From Verrucomicrobiales bacterium (GTDB lineage Bacteria; Verrucomicrobiota; Verrucomicrobiia; Limisphaerales; JAQGOY01): a stretch of DNA of 33,991 bases. The stretch spans positions 1-33,991 of the forward strand of contig JAQGOY010000224.1 of the NCBI GenBank assembly GCA_028293375.1, given 5' to 3'. The translations under genes and the position numbers were made by a program. Positions 8,815 to 16,480 of the stretch are shown here, in pieces (the stretch's first letter is position 1; each line of letters opens with the position of its first letter). Below the pieces are notes generated by a model. That model searched no databases, had not been told where the DNA came from, and saw nothing but the letters and a program-made list of their open reading frames with translations.

Positions 8815-10083
8815 ATGAATCATTTTAGGAAATATTGGATTGCTATCGCCCTTTTTGCATCTTTTTCTTGCCTGGCCGATTGGCCTCAGTGGAGGGGCCC
8901 CGACCGGACTGGACGTATTTCTTCCACCGAAGTAATAATTGAAAAACTTCCTTCTGCGGTCACTCCAGCGTGGAAATTTGCCATAGGTGAAGGATTTTCT
9001 TCTCCCGTGGTTTCGGGTGACGCTCTCATTTATTCCGATAATCAGGGAGGTAAAGAAACGCTGCATTGCCTGACAGCAGCCGACGGGAAAGAAATCTGGA
9101 AGTTTGACGTTGATGACACTTTTAAGGACCAGCAGGGGCCTCCAGGACCACGTTGCACACCGCTGATTTCCAGTGGTTTAGTATTTGTTCAATCGTGCAA
9201 AGGCGAATTTCAAGCGCGCAAGCTCAAAGATGGCGCATTGGTTTGGCGAGTGAATTTCAAGGATTTTGGAGCGAAATTTATTGGTGAAAAAGGAAACACC
9301 CCGGGAGCAAACAGGCATGGTAACAATGGTTCGCCTGCCGTGGATGACAAGAACGTTTACGTCCTGGTGGGTGGAACGAATGATCAGGGAGTTGTCTGTT
9401 TCGACAAGGCCTCTGGAAAACAAGTCTGGCACAGCCTCGCGGATTTGCCTGCTTACGCCGCTCCTTTTATTGCCAGTATCGACGGCACGAAACAATTGGT
9501 CTGTTTTCTGGTAGATGGCCCTGTTGGACTTGATTTGGGCACAGGAAAGGAACTTTGGAGGATACCGGTGAAGACAGACTATGCACGGCATGCCATGACT
9601 CCCGTGGTTTATCAGAACATGGTTGTTCTTGGTTCGCACCAGGTCGGATTGTTGGGGATAAGTTTAAAACACGAAGGGGATAAATGGCTTTCATCCGTAG
9701 CGTGGACCAACAAGCCTGCCGCTCCCAATTTTTCCAGCATGGTGGAGGTGGATGGTTATGTCTATGGATTAGGTCCCGCTAAAAACCTGGTTTGTGTGGA
9801 AATTAAAAGCGGTAAACTGATGTGGTCGGAAGACAATTTCATCTCGACTTCAGCGGACAAAGGAGCTGCGGCGTTTTTAGTGAGCGGCCCCAATATCCTT
9901 TCGTTGGCGGATGGCGGTGAGCTCTTACTCTTCAAAGCCTCCAGCGAAAAATACATCCAGCTGAGCAGAGTTCAGGCGACAGGCTTGAACTGGTGTAATC
10001 CCGCTTATTCAAAAGGATTTCTGTATTTGCGCAACGGAGTGCGGGGAACTGGAGAATTAATGGCAATTCAGGTCCAACCATAA
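8815..10083 (+). CDS. secreted PQQ-binding-like beta-propeller protein
   Basis: A 422-residue protein with a signal peptide (basic NHFRKY, hydrophobic core to about residue 21, likely cleavage after SCLA). The mature form opens DWPQWRGPDRTG, a motif common on PQQ-like propellers of Planctomycetes and Verrucomicrobia. Repeated blade motifs follow, such as LTAADGKEIWKFD, KLKDGALVWRVN, DKASGKQVWH, DLGTGKELWRI and EIKSGKLMW. These are BamB/PQQ-dehydrogenase-type propeller blades, but there is no sign of a full dehydrogenase domain or of bound PQQ. It probably acts in the periplasm or on the outer membrane as a binding or scaffold protein. It is divergent from the hybrid kinase and lies 5 bp before the MDR oxidoreductase, so it is likely the first gene of an operon. 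No clear ribosome-binding site is seen. Confidence 0.85.
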   Translation: MNHFRKYWIAIALFASFSCLADWPQWRGPDRTGRISSTEVIIEKLPSAVTPAWKFAIGEGFSSPVVSGDALIYSDNQGGKETLHCLTAADGKEIWKFDVDDTFKDQQGPPGPRCTPLISSGLVFVQSCKGEFQARKLKDGALVWRVNFKDFGAKFIGEKGNTPGANRHGNNGSPAVDDKNVYVLVGGTNDQGVVCFDKASGKQVWHSLADLPAYAAPFIASIDGTKQLVCFLVDGPVGLDLGTGKELWRIPVKTDYARHAMTPVVYQNMVVLGSHQVGLLGISLKHEGDKWLSSVAWTNKPAAPNFSSMVEVDGYVYGLGPAKNLVCVEIKSGKLMWSEDNFISTSADKGAAAFLVSGPNILSLADGGELLLFKASSEKYIQLSRVQATGLNWCNPAYSKGFLYLRNGVRGTGELMAIQVQP

Positions 10084-10088
10084 TTCAC

Positions 10089-11117
10089 ATGATCGCCCTT
10101 CAATTAGTTGAGCATGGTTCGCCTGGAAAGTTTCGCGTCACTGAGGTGCCGGACCCCATCGCAAAGGAAGACGAGGCCTTGATCAAAGTCCATGCCTGTG
10201 GCCTGAATCATCTTGATCTTTGGCTGGAAGAAGCGGGTTTGCCTGTTCCCATCGACCTGCCTAGAATTCCCGGCTGTGAAATTTCCGGCGAGGTAATCTC
10301 CGTACCAGACAATGCCCGGAACATTCGCGTGGGCGATCGGGTGGCGGTGCAATCTAATATTTTTTGCGGTAAATGCGAATTTTGCCTCCGGGGACAAGAA
10401 TCGATCTGCGTGCAGGGCACACTTCTTGGAATACAAATTGACGGCGGGTTTGCGGAGAAAGTTGCAGTACCGGTGAGAATGCTTGTCCCATTGCCAGCCA
10501 ACGTCACTTTTGAGCAATCAGCGGCGTTAACCCTGGCAGGAAGCACTGCCATGCACATGTTAACCACCCGGACCCAGGTCCTCGCAGGGGAGTGGGTGTT
10601 GGTTGTTGGGGGAGCAAGTGGCGTGGGGTCGGCGGGAATTCAAATTGCCAGGGCTTTAGGAGCTAAGGTTGTCACTACCGCCTCAAGTCCAGAAAAGGGA
10701 GCTTTTGCCACCGGGTTGGGAGCGCACTATGTCGTTGACTCCACTGACCCAAAATGGGCGTCTGAAGTGCGAAAAATTACCGGCAAAAGAGGAGTTGACA
10801 CGATTTTGGAACATGTGGGCGGGGATGTTCTTTTGAAATGCTTCGAGTGCCTGGCTCGGGGAGGAACCATTGTCACCTGCGGGGCAACAGCGGGGCGAGA
10901 GGTGAATTTGAACTTGTGGCCTTTGTTCGTGAAGGAACAACGGTTAATTGGCAGCTATGGGCGCAACCGAAGCGATATGGAAAAAACGCTCGCGTGGGCG
11001 GGCGAGGGAAAGATCAAGGCAGTTATCGACAGGATCTACCCACTCGCTGAATCGCCCCGGGCATTTCTCCAATTGCGGGAGCGCAAGGTGCTGGGCAAGC
11101 TGGTAGTGACGCCTTGA
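10089..11117 (+). CDS. zinc-type MDR alcohol dehydrogenase/quinone oxidoreductase-like protein
   Basis: A 342-residue medium-chain dehydrogenase/reductase. A GroES-like N-terminal domain is followed by a Rossmann domain with VVGGASGVGSAG (172-183). Four cysteines for structural zinc are present at 93, 96, 99 and 107. The usual catalytic-zinc GHE motif reads GCE here (Cys63, Glu64), with Cys37 in HACGLNHLD. The catalytic metal site is thus altered or absent, as in some quinone-reductase-like members, and the substrate cannot be named. It sits 5 bp after the propeller gene. Its stop lies at the start of the TTGACA that may serve the next transcription unit. Confidence 0.85.
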   Translation: MIALQLVEHGSPGKFRVTEVPDPIAKEDEALIKVHACGLNHLDLWLEEAGLPVPIDLPRIPGCEISGEVISVPDNARNIRVGDRVAVQSNIFCGKCEFCLRGQESICVQGTLLGIQIDGGFAEKVAVPVRMLVPLPANVTFEQSAALTLAGSTAMHMLTTRTQVLAGEWVLVVGGASGVGSAGIQIARALGAKVVTTASSPEKGAFATGLGAHYVVDSTDPKWASEVRKITGKRGVDTILEHVGGDVLLKCFECLARGGTIVTCGATAGREVNLNLWPLFVKEQRLIGSYGRNRSDMEKTLAWAGEGKIKAVIDRIYPLAESPRAFLQLRERKVLGKLVVTP

Positions 11118-11142
11118 CAAGCTCTACTCTGTAATACAAAGT
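11114..11142 (+). promoter_or_regulatory. promoter/operator O1 in front of the membrane-protein/regulator pair
   Basis: TTGACA at 11114-11119 is a consensus -35. It is followed by a 17-bp imperfect palindrome, ACTCTGTAATACAAAGT (11126-11142), whose half-sites ACTNTGTA and TACAAAGT match at 7 of 8 positions. A possible -10 (TACAAA, 11135-11140, spacer 15) lies inside the palindrome, so a bound repressor would block polymerase. The ATG is 6 bp further on, implying a very short leader. A near-identical palindrome precedes ispH. Confidence 0.6.
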
Positions 11143-11148
11143 GGATCC

Positions 11149-11775
11149 ATGTCCAGCGAGTCGGCGTCCGAACATCTTCAGGTTATTCGAACTCTTATGG
11201 AGCGATCTGCCTATTACCGGCGTGCGCTTGCTCCCATGCTTTGCCTTTCGGGTGCCATTGGGCTGGCGGGCGCTTTAGCAGCTTGTGTCCTGAAGATTGC
11301 CACTCATCAATATTTTGTTTTATTTTGGAACTGTCTCGGAATATTAGCTCTCATTGGAAGTTATTTTTTGGCCCGAAAACAGGCCTTGAAGGATTCAGAG
11401 CCGTTCTGGTCTGCGCCCGCCCGGCGAGTGACTCAAGCTTTATTTCCCCCTTTTTTGACCGGGGTGTTTTTTAGCCTGGTCTTTGGTATGGACTCGGTTG
11501 AGCCTGCCACCAATCTTTGGATGCTGGTTTCCGGTTGGATGATTTGTTACGGTTGCGGCCTCCATTCCGCCGGTTTTTTCACCCCTAAAGGCGTTCGTTG
11601 GCTCGGTCTCATGTTTGTCGCCACCGGCATTGGTTTTTATCTGCTTGCCAGTCGTATACCTTCATTGCAAACCGTGGAGATCTGCCACTACATGATGGGA
11701 TTGTTCTTTGGTGCTGGTCATCTACTTTGCGCAGGATATATCTGGGCATCTGAAAGACGGAAGAATGCCCTGTGA
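11149..11775 (+). CDS. six-helix membrane protein of unknown function, paired with a winged-helix regulator
   Basis: I do not recognise a named family with certainty. The 208-residue protein has a hydrophilic N-terminus (about 25 residues) and then about six hydrophobic segments near 28-48, 54-74, 97-113, 121-140, 150-168 and 180-200, ending in a basic tail (SERRKNAL). It has no signal peptide and no enzymatic motif that I can see. The next gene overlaps it by 4 bp (GTGA), so the regulator is translationally coupled. The operator candidate directly upstream suggests that the pair is autoregulated. It may be a sensor or effector partner of the regulator; that is inference from position. Confidence 0.75.
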   Translation: MSSESASEHLQVIRTLMERSAYYRRALAPMLCLSGAIGLAGALAACVLKIATHQYFVLFWNCLGILALIGSYFLARKQALKDSEPFWSAPARRVTQALFPPFLTGVFFSLVFGMDSVEPATNLWMLVSGWMICYGCGLHSAGFFTPKGVRWLGLMFVATGIGFYLLASRIPSLQTVEICHYMMGLFFGAGHLLCAGYIWASERRKNAL

Positions 11776-12089
11776 ACCCGGAACCATTCCTTAATTTAGA
11801 CCGCGTTATTCATGAGCGGGGAAGATTGGCCATAATGTCGCTGCTGGCGGCAAATCCCGAAATGTCATTTATTGAGATGCGTGAGGGTCTGGCCATGACA
11901 GATGGGAATCTGAGCATGCATTTGAAAACATTGCAGGAAGTCGGGTACGTGGCGCTGACCAAATCCTTCCAGAAAAAAAAGCCGCTTACCACTTGCAGTC
12001 TGACTGGTTTGGGTAAGACCTCTTTTGCCAAGTACATCAATGTCCTGGAAGAAATTGTGCTCCAGAACAAGCCACCGGGGAAAAACTAA
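11772..12089 (+). CDS. winged-helix (HTH_34/MarR-like) transcriptional regulator
   Basis: A 105-residue single-domain DNA-binding protein. LDRVIHERGRLAIMSLLAA forms the first helices, MSFIEMREGLAMTDGNLSMHLKTLQEVGYV is the helix-turn-helix with recognition helix around NLSMHLKTL, and the wing holds KKKPLTTCSLT. C-terminal helices probably dimerise. This is the pattern of small stand-alone winged-helix regulators related to MarR/ArsR. No ligand or metal cysteine motif is evident; the single Cys in TTCSLT is isolated. The start GTG overlaps the stop of the membrane protein gene. Matching 17-bp palindromes upstream of its operon and directly downstream, before ispH, make it the obvious candidate to bind both. 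Confidence 0.85.
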   Translation: MNPEPFLNLDRVIHERGRLAIMSLLAANPEMSFIEMREGLAMTDGNLSMHLKTLQEVGYVALTKSFQKKKPLTTCSLTGLGKTSFAKYINVLEEIVLQNKPPGKN

Positions 12090-12113
12090 TGCTGCGATGA
12101 ACGAATGACCCTA

Positions 12114-12141
12114 TATACTGTCATACTTTGTAGTGCAAAGT
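12114..12141 (+). promoter_or_regulatory. promoter/operator O2 in front of ispH
   Basis: TATACT at 12114-12119 is a good -10. A convincing -35 is not evident at 17-18 bp. The palindrome ACTTTGTAGTGCAAAGT (12125-12141) has half-sites matching at 7 of 8 positions and starts 5 bp after the -10, so it would cover the transcription start. The right half CAAAGT and the TGTA core are shared with O1. The ispH ATG follows 12 bp later. Confidence 0.6.
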
Positions 12142-12153
12142 GAATTTAGTTTT

Positions 12154-12996
12154 ATGAATATTATTTACGCTTCCCATCTCGGCATGTGCTTCGGCGTGCG
12201 GGACGCCATTCAACTCGCGCTCGATGCCCATGCGAAAACTCCGGTTACCATCCTTGGCGAATTGGTGCATAACCGCACGGTTGTCGAGGAACTTGCAAGA
12301 AAAGGAATAGCCATTGAAAAGTCTCCAGCCAATGTCCGGACCGACACGGCAATCATTACTGCCCATGGCGCCTCGAACAAAGCCTTGGACCGGGCGAGGA
12401 ACCATGGCTTAACTTTGTTGGAGGGGACTTGTCCCCTTGTTCATTTCGCTCACCGCTCCATTCACAGGTTGGCGGCTGAGGGATACTATCCCGTAGTCAT
12501 CGGAAAAAAGGGCCATGTGGAAGTCGTTGGAATCACGGAAGATTTTTCCGAATGCACAGTGGTTAGCGAACTGATCGATATCGCAAATATTCCACCAAAA
12601 ACTAAAATTGGTGTGATTAGCCAGACCACGCAACCACTTCCATACGTCCGTTCGCTTGTAGAAGCCATCCGTAGACAATTTTCCACTTCAGATGTGAAAT
12701 TCATCGATACCGTGTGTCAACCTACCAAGCTGCGTCAAAAAGCAGCTGAGGATTTGGCAGCGTGTGCGGACGTTGTCCTCGTTATCGGAGGACGTAATAG
12801 CAATAATACCCACCAATTGGTCCAAACGTGTAAACTCCAATGCCCTCGCGTCCACCATGTCGAAACTGCGGCGGATCTTGATCCCCGATGGTTTGGCTCG
12901 CAGGAAACCGTTGGAATTACCGCTGGCACATCGACACCGGACGAGGTCATCGCTGGGGTTGAAAGATGGCTGCGGTCGCTTGAAAAAGCGGCTTGA
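12154..12996 (+). CDS. ispH: 4-hydroxy-3-methylbut-2-enyl diphosphate reductase IspH
   Basis: The last enzyme of the MEP isoprenoid pathway: a [4Fe-4S] protein that reduces HMBPP to IPP and DMAPP in the cytoplasm. From the ATG at 12154 it is 280 residues. The three cluster cysteines are Cys12 (MCFGVRDAI), Cys93 (GTCPLV) and Cys188 (DTVCQPT). Substrate-site histidines are His39 (GELVHN), His71 (TAHG) and His121, with catalytic Glu123 in GHVEVVG. GGRNSNNTHQL and GTSTPDE supply the C-terminal Ser/Asn contacts. An in-frame GTG at 12133 lies inside the palindromic operator and is rejected as start. The palindrome over the probable transcription start suggests control by the neighbouring winged-helix regulator. 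Confidence 0.95.
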   Translation: MNIIYASHLGMCFGVRDAIQLALDAHAKTPVTILGELVHNRTVVEELARKGIAIEKSPANVRTDTAIITAHGASNKALDRARNHGLTLLEGTCPLVHFAHRSIHRLAAEGYYPVVIGKKGHVEVVGITEDFSECTVVSELIDIANIPPKTKIGVISQTTQPLPYVRSLVEAIRRQFSTSDVKFIDTVCQPTKLRQKAAEDLAACADVVLVIGGRNSNNTHQLVQTCKLQCPRVHHVETAADLDPRWFGSQETVGITAGTSTPDEVIAGVERWLRSLEKAA

Positions 12997-12999
12997 CCA

Positions 13000-13521
13000 G
13001 TGACTGCTGATATGACTTTCAACGAAACACTTTTGAAAAAGATCCGGCTGCTGACATGGTTCTTTATGATGGGTTTGTTTCTGAGTGGGGTGACAGCCAT
13101 ACCGCTGCACTCGGAGCTCCAACTGCTCCACAAAATGGTGGCGAATGGAGCGGTTGCGCGAGGTTTCGTCCCTACTGGCTTTGCTGAATGGATTTTAAAA
13201 GTGGAGCAGGGGTTAAGTTCCACTAACGCAAAGTACCCTTTCCTGGCTTATGGGACTGATTGGCTGGCGTTTGGTCACATCGTCATTACCATTGCTTTCT
13301 GGGGAGCAGTCAAAGACCCCATCAGAAATCGATGGCTGTACGATTTTGGATTGATCGCTTGTGCTTTGATCATCCCATGGGCGCTTGTTTTAGGCCAGGT
13401 CCGAGACATTCCGTTGGGGTGGCGGTTGATTGATTGTTCATTCGGAGTTTTTGGGGCAATTCCGCTTTTAATCATCCGACACTGGTTATCCCAAATGAAC
13501 TTGCAAGCTCCAGGTTTGTAA
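13000..13521 (+). CDS. four-helix integral membrane protein of unknown function
   Basis: I do not recognise a characterised family. The 173-residue protein has hydrophobic segments near residues 19-37, 84-104, 113-132 and 142-160. A polar, probably extracytoplasmic loop lies between the first two and contains PTGFAEWI and a string of charged residues. The C-terminal stretch RDIPLGWRLIDCSFGVFGAIP looks conserved-type, with Gly/Pro/Asp inside helices. It starts 3 bp after ispH, with GTG at 13000 or ATG at 13012; neither has a ribosome-binding site. It is likely co-transcribed with ispH, but a role in isoprenoid metabolism is not implied by its sequence. It converges on the AIM24 gene with a 10-bp gap. 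Confidence 0.7.
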   Translation: MTADMTFNETLLKKIRLLTWFFMMGLFLSGVTAIPLHSELQLLHKMVANGAVARGFVPTGFAEWILKVEQGLSSTNAKYPFLAYGTDWLAFGHIVITIAFWGAVKDPIRNRWLYDFGLIACALIIPWALVLGQVRDIPLGWRLIDCSFGVFGAIPLLIIRHWLSQMNLQAPGL

Positions 13522-13531
13522 GAACAGTCTT

Positions 13532-14329
13532 TTAACGATTATCGCCATCAAGAAGCCCTCCCAACCCTCCAAGGATTGATCCTTCCTCACGCCGTTTGCC
13601 ACCCATGCCGGGGGCTGAAGAGACAATTCGATCGGCCATGCGTGAGAAGGGCAGCGATTGGAGCCAAATGCGTCCCGGGCCCCTGAGCGTGGCGAAGAAG
13701 AGCCCCTCGCCGCCAAAAAGAGCTGATTTGATGTTTCCAACGTATTGGATGTCGTATTGAATCGAAGGTTGAAACGCCACAATGCACCCGGTATCGACTC
13801 GAAGCGTTTCTCCTGGAGCGAGTTCGCGTTCCATCAATGTCCCGCCCGCGTGAACGAAAGCCAAACCATCTCCTACCAGGCGCTGCATGATAAAACCTTC
13901 ACCACCGAACAAGCCAGCGCCCAATTTCTTGACGAAGGCGATATTGATGCTGACGCCTCGGGCTGAAGCTAAAAAAGAATCCTTTTGGGCAATGATTTCA
14001 CCGCCATATTGCGGTAAATACATCGGAATAATTTTACCTGGATAAGGAGCTGCAAAAGCTACTTTCTTCTTGGATAAATGCTGGTTTTGGAAAGAAGTCA
14101 TGAATAGAGATTCCCCGGTGATCATGCGCTTACCCGCGCTGAGCAACGAACCCATGATACCTCCAGCTCTAGGTGAGCCATCGCCAAAGATCGTTTCCAT
14201 GGCTATGCCTTCTTCCATATACATCATTGCGCCCGCTTCGGCGACGGCAGCTTCCATGGGATCCAGCAGTATTTCCACATACTGCATATCATCTCCAAAG
14301 ATTTCGAATTCAATGTCGTGCATGATCAT
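13532..14329 (-). CDS. AIM24/TIGR00266-family protein
   Basis: A 265-residue protein built of beta-rich, glycine-rich repeats. Typical family stretches are EAGAMMYME near residues 31-39, ARGVSINIAFVKK, LFGGEGFIMQRLVGDGLAFVHAGG, LRVDTGCIVAFQ and SALFGGEGLFFATLRGPGRIWLQSLP. The family includes yeast mitochondrial AIM24 and many bacterial proteins of unknown biochemical role; it adopts a double-stranded beta-helix-like fold. The Gly-rich C-terminal tail (SSAPGMGGKRREEGS then LGGLGGLL) is common to bacterial members. There is no signal peptide. Starts at Met1 or Met3 (14323) are equally possible. It is a single gene, divergent from tRNA-Asn. Confidence 0.85.
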   Translation of the reverse strand: MIMHDIEFEIFGDDMQYVEILLDPMEAAVAEAGAMMYMEEGIAMETIFGDGSPRAGGIMGSLLSAGKRMITGESLFMTSFQNQHLSKKKVAFAAPYPGKIIPMYLPQYGGEIIAQKDSFLASARGVSINIAFVKKLGAGLFGGEGFIMQRLVGDGLAFVHAGGTLMERELAPGETLRVDTGCIVAFQPSIQYDIQYVGNIKSALFGGEGLFFATLRGPGRIWLQSLPFSRMADRIVSSAPGMGGKRREEGSILGGLGGLLDGDNR

Positions 14330-14459
14330 AAAGAGTAGTATCTCAATTGTTTACAAAATATCAGAAGGTCGAAAGAAAGTGCGATTACAAAACTGAAGTT
14401 CATTTGGAATGTTTGGAAATAAGTGGCAATTTAGGCAAAGAATGATTTAGTAAAAGCAG

Positions 14460-14488
14460 TTGACGCCACCGCGCACGATTTGTAAATT
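14460..14488 (+). promoter_or_regulatory. sigma-70-type promoter of tRNA-Asn
   Basis: TTGACG (14460-14465) and TAAATT (14483-14488) are separated by exactly 17 bp. This places the transcription start about 10 nt before the mature tRNA 5' end, as expected for a single tRNA gene. It is one of the clearest housekeeping promoters in the window. Confidence 0.6.
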
Positions 14489-14505
14489 ACGCCTCCGTTT
14501 TGGGA

Positions 14506-14580
14506 TCCAGAGTAGCTCAATGGTAGAGCTCCGCACTGTTAATGCGGCTGTTGTAGGTTCGAGCCCTACCTCTGGAGCCA
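14506..14580 (+). tRNA. tRNA-Asn (anticodon GTT), CCA encoded
   Basis: A full cloverleaf of 75 nt. The acceptor TCCAGAG pairs with CTCTGGA, followed by discriminator G and an encoded CCA. The D stem is GCTC/GAGC. The anticodon stem CCGCA/TGCGG encloses CTGTTAA with anticodon GTT. The variable loop has 5 nt. The T stem GTAGG/CCTAC has the loop TTCGAGC. All stems are fully paired, so the gene is intact. About 250 bp downstream (14581-14834) hold no gene that I can support. Confidence 0.97.
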
Positions 14581-14834
14581 TCTTCTTTGCCTTTCGCCCC
14601 AAGCTAGGCTGAGTAGCGTAGGGTAGCGGTTCCAATCTACGGCGTCTATTGGCTGGAGCCACAGAGGTTTACTGCAAGATGCAGATTCACGAAAATCAAA
14701 ACGTGATGGAAAATTGCCCCAAGAAGACTGCAAAAGTTCCACCGCGCATGAGTTTGGTGAGCCTTGGGCGGGCGCGGTGTCCACTTTGGGACCACTAGTT
14801 TCCGCACTTACTATTTATACCCTTGCGAGTGCGA

Positions 14835-16475
14835 CTATTTAACCTTCAGTGCTTCAAGCAGTTTAGCCTTCTTGTCAGGCATGATGGCTAATTGTTCGAC
14901 GAGGGGCTGTGCAGTGGCTTTTTCCGAGGGGGTCCAACTCGCAAGTTGCTCTGCTCCCAGCGGATCGTAGGATAAATTACTGATCACTCTTTGGTAGTAA
15001 ATCGACTTTTGGGTGTCGCTATCCGGCAAAGCGGCCAACCATTTCATCGCAGCCGCAGGTTGTGAATTGCGCCACTCGCTAAAAGCTTCAGTCGATGCTT
15101 GTGCAGCATTCGCTTCGGGCAGTTTTTGTGTCCACTCCATGGCCGCTTTTGGGTTTTGGCGAGCTAGAGACCTCGCCAGAGTATTGTAAATGCCCTCTGG
15201 TATGGCATCCGGGCTCAGGCCGGAAATAAAGTTGGCTAATCCTTTGGGATCGAGTTCTGTCCAGCGCCAATAAGTGTTTTCCAAAGCTCTTTTGGTGGAA
15301 TCTGAATCGAGAGTTTTTAACCACGCGATTGCTTCATTCGGAATGGGTTGTTTTTCACTACTGAAGAAATCCTGGGGAATCCATTTATTGGCTATGGCGC
15401 TGGCGGCCTCCGCTCTAGCTATGGATGGAGTCATCTCGGCAACCAGGGCAGCTCCAGCCTGGATATTTTTTTCTCCCACGCTTTTAACCACCGCACCCAC
15501 GGCGCGAGCAAGCGCGTTTCCCGTCAGACTTTGTTCAGACCAGGACATGGCGGCTGAGGCATCCTGTCTGGCCCATGACTCAACAAAGGAGGAACTGAGT
15601 CTATTTCTCGTGGTAGCATCAGTTGCGCCAAGCCACTTGGACGCATCATTCAGGTTGTTTTTTGACCACTCTTTAAGAACGGATTCAGCTAGAGCAGACG
15701 AAAGGTTCCCCGGATGAGAGGCTGCAAATTCCATAGCTGCAGCGGGATCCTGTTTGGCCCATTCATTGCCAATTACTTTCATAATTTCCGACGAAGCGAA
15801 TCCCGCAGGATGCGACATGGCGAACTCTGCGGCATGCCTTGCGTCAGTCGCTGCCCATGATGCCACTTTTGTAAGGCGAGGCGTGAAGTTTTCAATATGC
15901 CAATCCATCATCAGGCCAAGTCCTCTTTCGACATCAATGTCTACGATGTCTCCAGCTACGCCCATGCGCCATCCGTTCAGACTGTTTGTGGCACTCAGTG
16001 CAGCGATGACACCTTCCAGATCACGCTTGGGCCACTCTGCAAAGAGATCGTATGCCATGGATTTTGGCATGGCATCGCCACTGGCCAGTAGTGTGTCATA
16101 GAGATTGCGCGGATTTTTTTCGATCCACCGCGCTGAAAGCACTTTTAGAAGAGTGGGATTGCCTTTCGCTAATTGAACCAGTCGCGGGAAATCACTCAGG
16201 TTAGCGTTCTCAAGCGCATCCATCCATTGCAGCCAGTGAGTTACCCCTGACGATAAGGACAAATCCCTGGCGAGCTTTGTGGCCAGCGGCGAGTCGTCAG
16301 CTTTGACTTTTTTGACTCGCTGAAAAAAGCGTGCGAAAAAGGTGTTGAAAGATCCATCTGAAGCAGCATTTGAGGCAGTAATTTGGTTGGATGGCACGGG
16401 ATGCATGAATCTGCCAATCGCAAGCCCTGCCACGGCCGCAACCAGGATAATAGTGAAATTAAAAGCAAATCTCAT
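14835..16475 (-). CDS. membrane-anchored or secreted alpha-helical repeat protein, paralog of the sigma-fusion C-terminus
   Basis: A 546-residue protein with an N-terminal hydrophobic anchor or signal (residues about 7-21, FTIILVAAVAGLAIG), so the rest is probably periplasmic. The body is a run of 30-45-residue helical units with a recurring pattern: Trp, then (D/Q)P, then AA or AxxW. Examples are EWAKQDPAAAMEFAASHP, SWARQDASAAMSWSEQSL, WTELDPKGLANFISGLSP and RQNPKAAMEWTQKLPEA. The same pattern fills the C-terminal two thirds of the fused sigma factor encoded 5 bp upstream, so the pair likely arose by duplication and is co-transcribed. No enzymatic motif is visible; a protein-binding scaffold is a guess. 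Confidence 0.8.
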   Translation of the reverse strand: MRFAFNFTIILVAAVAGLAIGRFMHPVPSNQITASNAASDGSFNTFFARFFQRVKKVKADDSPLATKLARDLSLSSGVTHWLQWMDALENANLSDFPRLVQLAKGNPTLLKVLSARWIEKNPRNLYDTLLASGDAMPKSMAYDLFAEWPKRDLEGVIAALSATNSLNGWRMGVAGDIVDIDVERGLGLMMDWHIENFTPRLTKVASWAATDARHAAEFAMSHPAGFASSEIMKVIGNEWAKQDPAAAMEFAASHPGNLSSALAESVLKEWSKNNLNDASKWLGATDATTRNRLSSSFVESWARQDASAAMSWSEQSLTGNALARAVGAVVKSVGEKNIQAGAALVAEMTPSIARAEAASAIANKWIPQDFFSSEKQPIPNEAIAWLKTLDSDSTKRALENTYWRWTELDPKGLANFISGLSPDAIPEGIYNTLARSLARQNPKAAMEWTQKLPEANAAQASTEAFSEWRNSQPAAAMKWLAALPDSDTQKSIYYQRVISNLSYDPLGAEQLASWTPSEKATAQPLVEQLAIMPDKKAKLLEALKVK

Positions 16476-16480
16476 TAGGG

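Noticed and set aside
14572-14661. 9-nt repeat of the tRNA-Asn 3' end (CTGGAGCCA at 14572-14580 and 14653-14661) as a possible integration attachment pair
   Set aside because: It is too short, the copies are only 81 bp apart, and no integrase or mobile gene is present.
14447-14662. Minus-strand ORF across tRNA-Asn with an EVGLEPT-containing translation
   Set aside because: It is the well-known spurious frame produced by antisense reading of a tRNA gene; the tRNA is complete.
14803-14833. CGCACT/AGTGCG inverted repeat just downstream of the 546-residue repeat-protein gene
   Set aside because: A 6-bp stem with a 19-nt loop and no U tract is too weak to call a terminator.
16394-16410. TGGCAC-containing sites as sigma-54 promoters for the NtrC-type regulator
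   Set aside because: The TGGCAC occurrences I checked lack the GC at the required -12 spacing or lie inside coding sequence.
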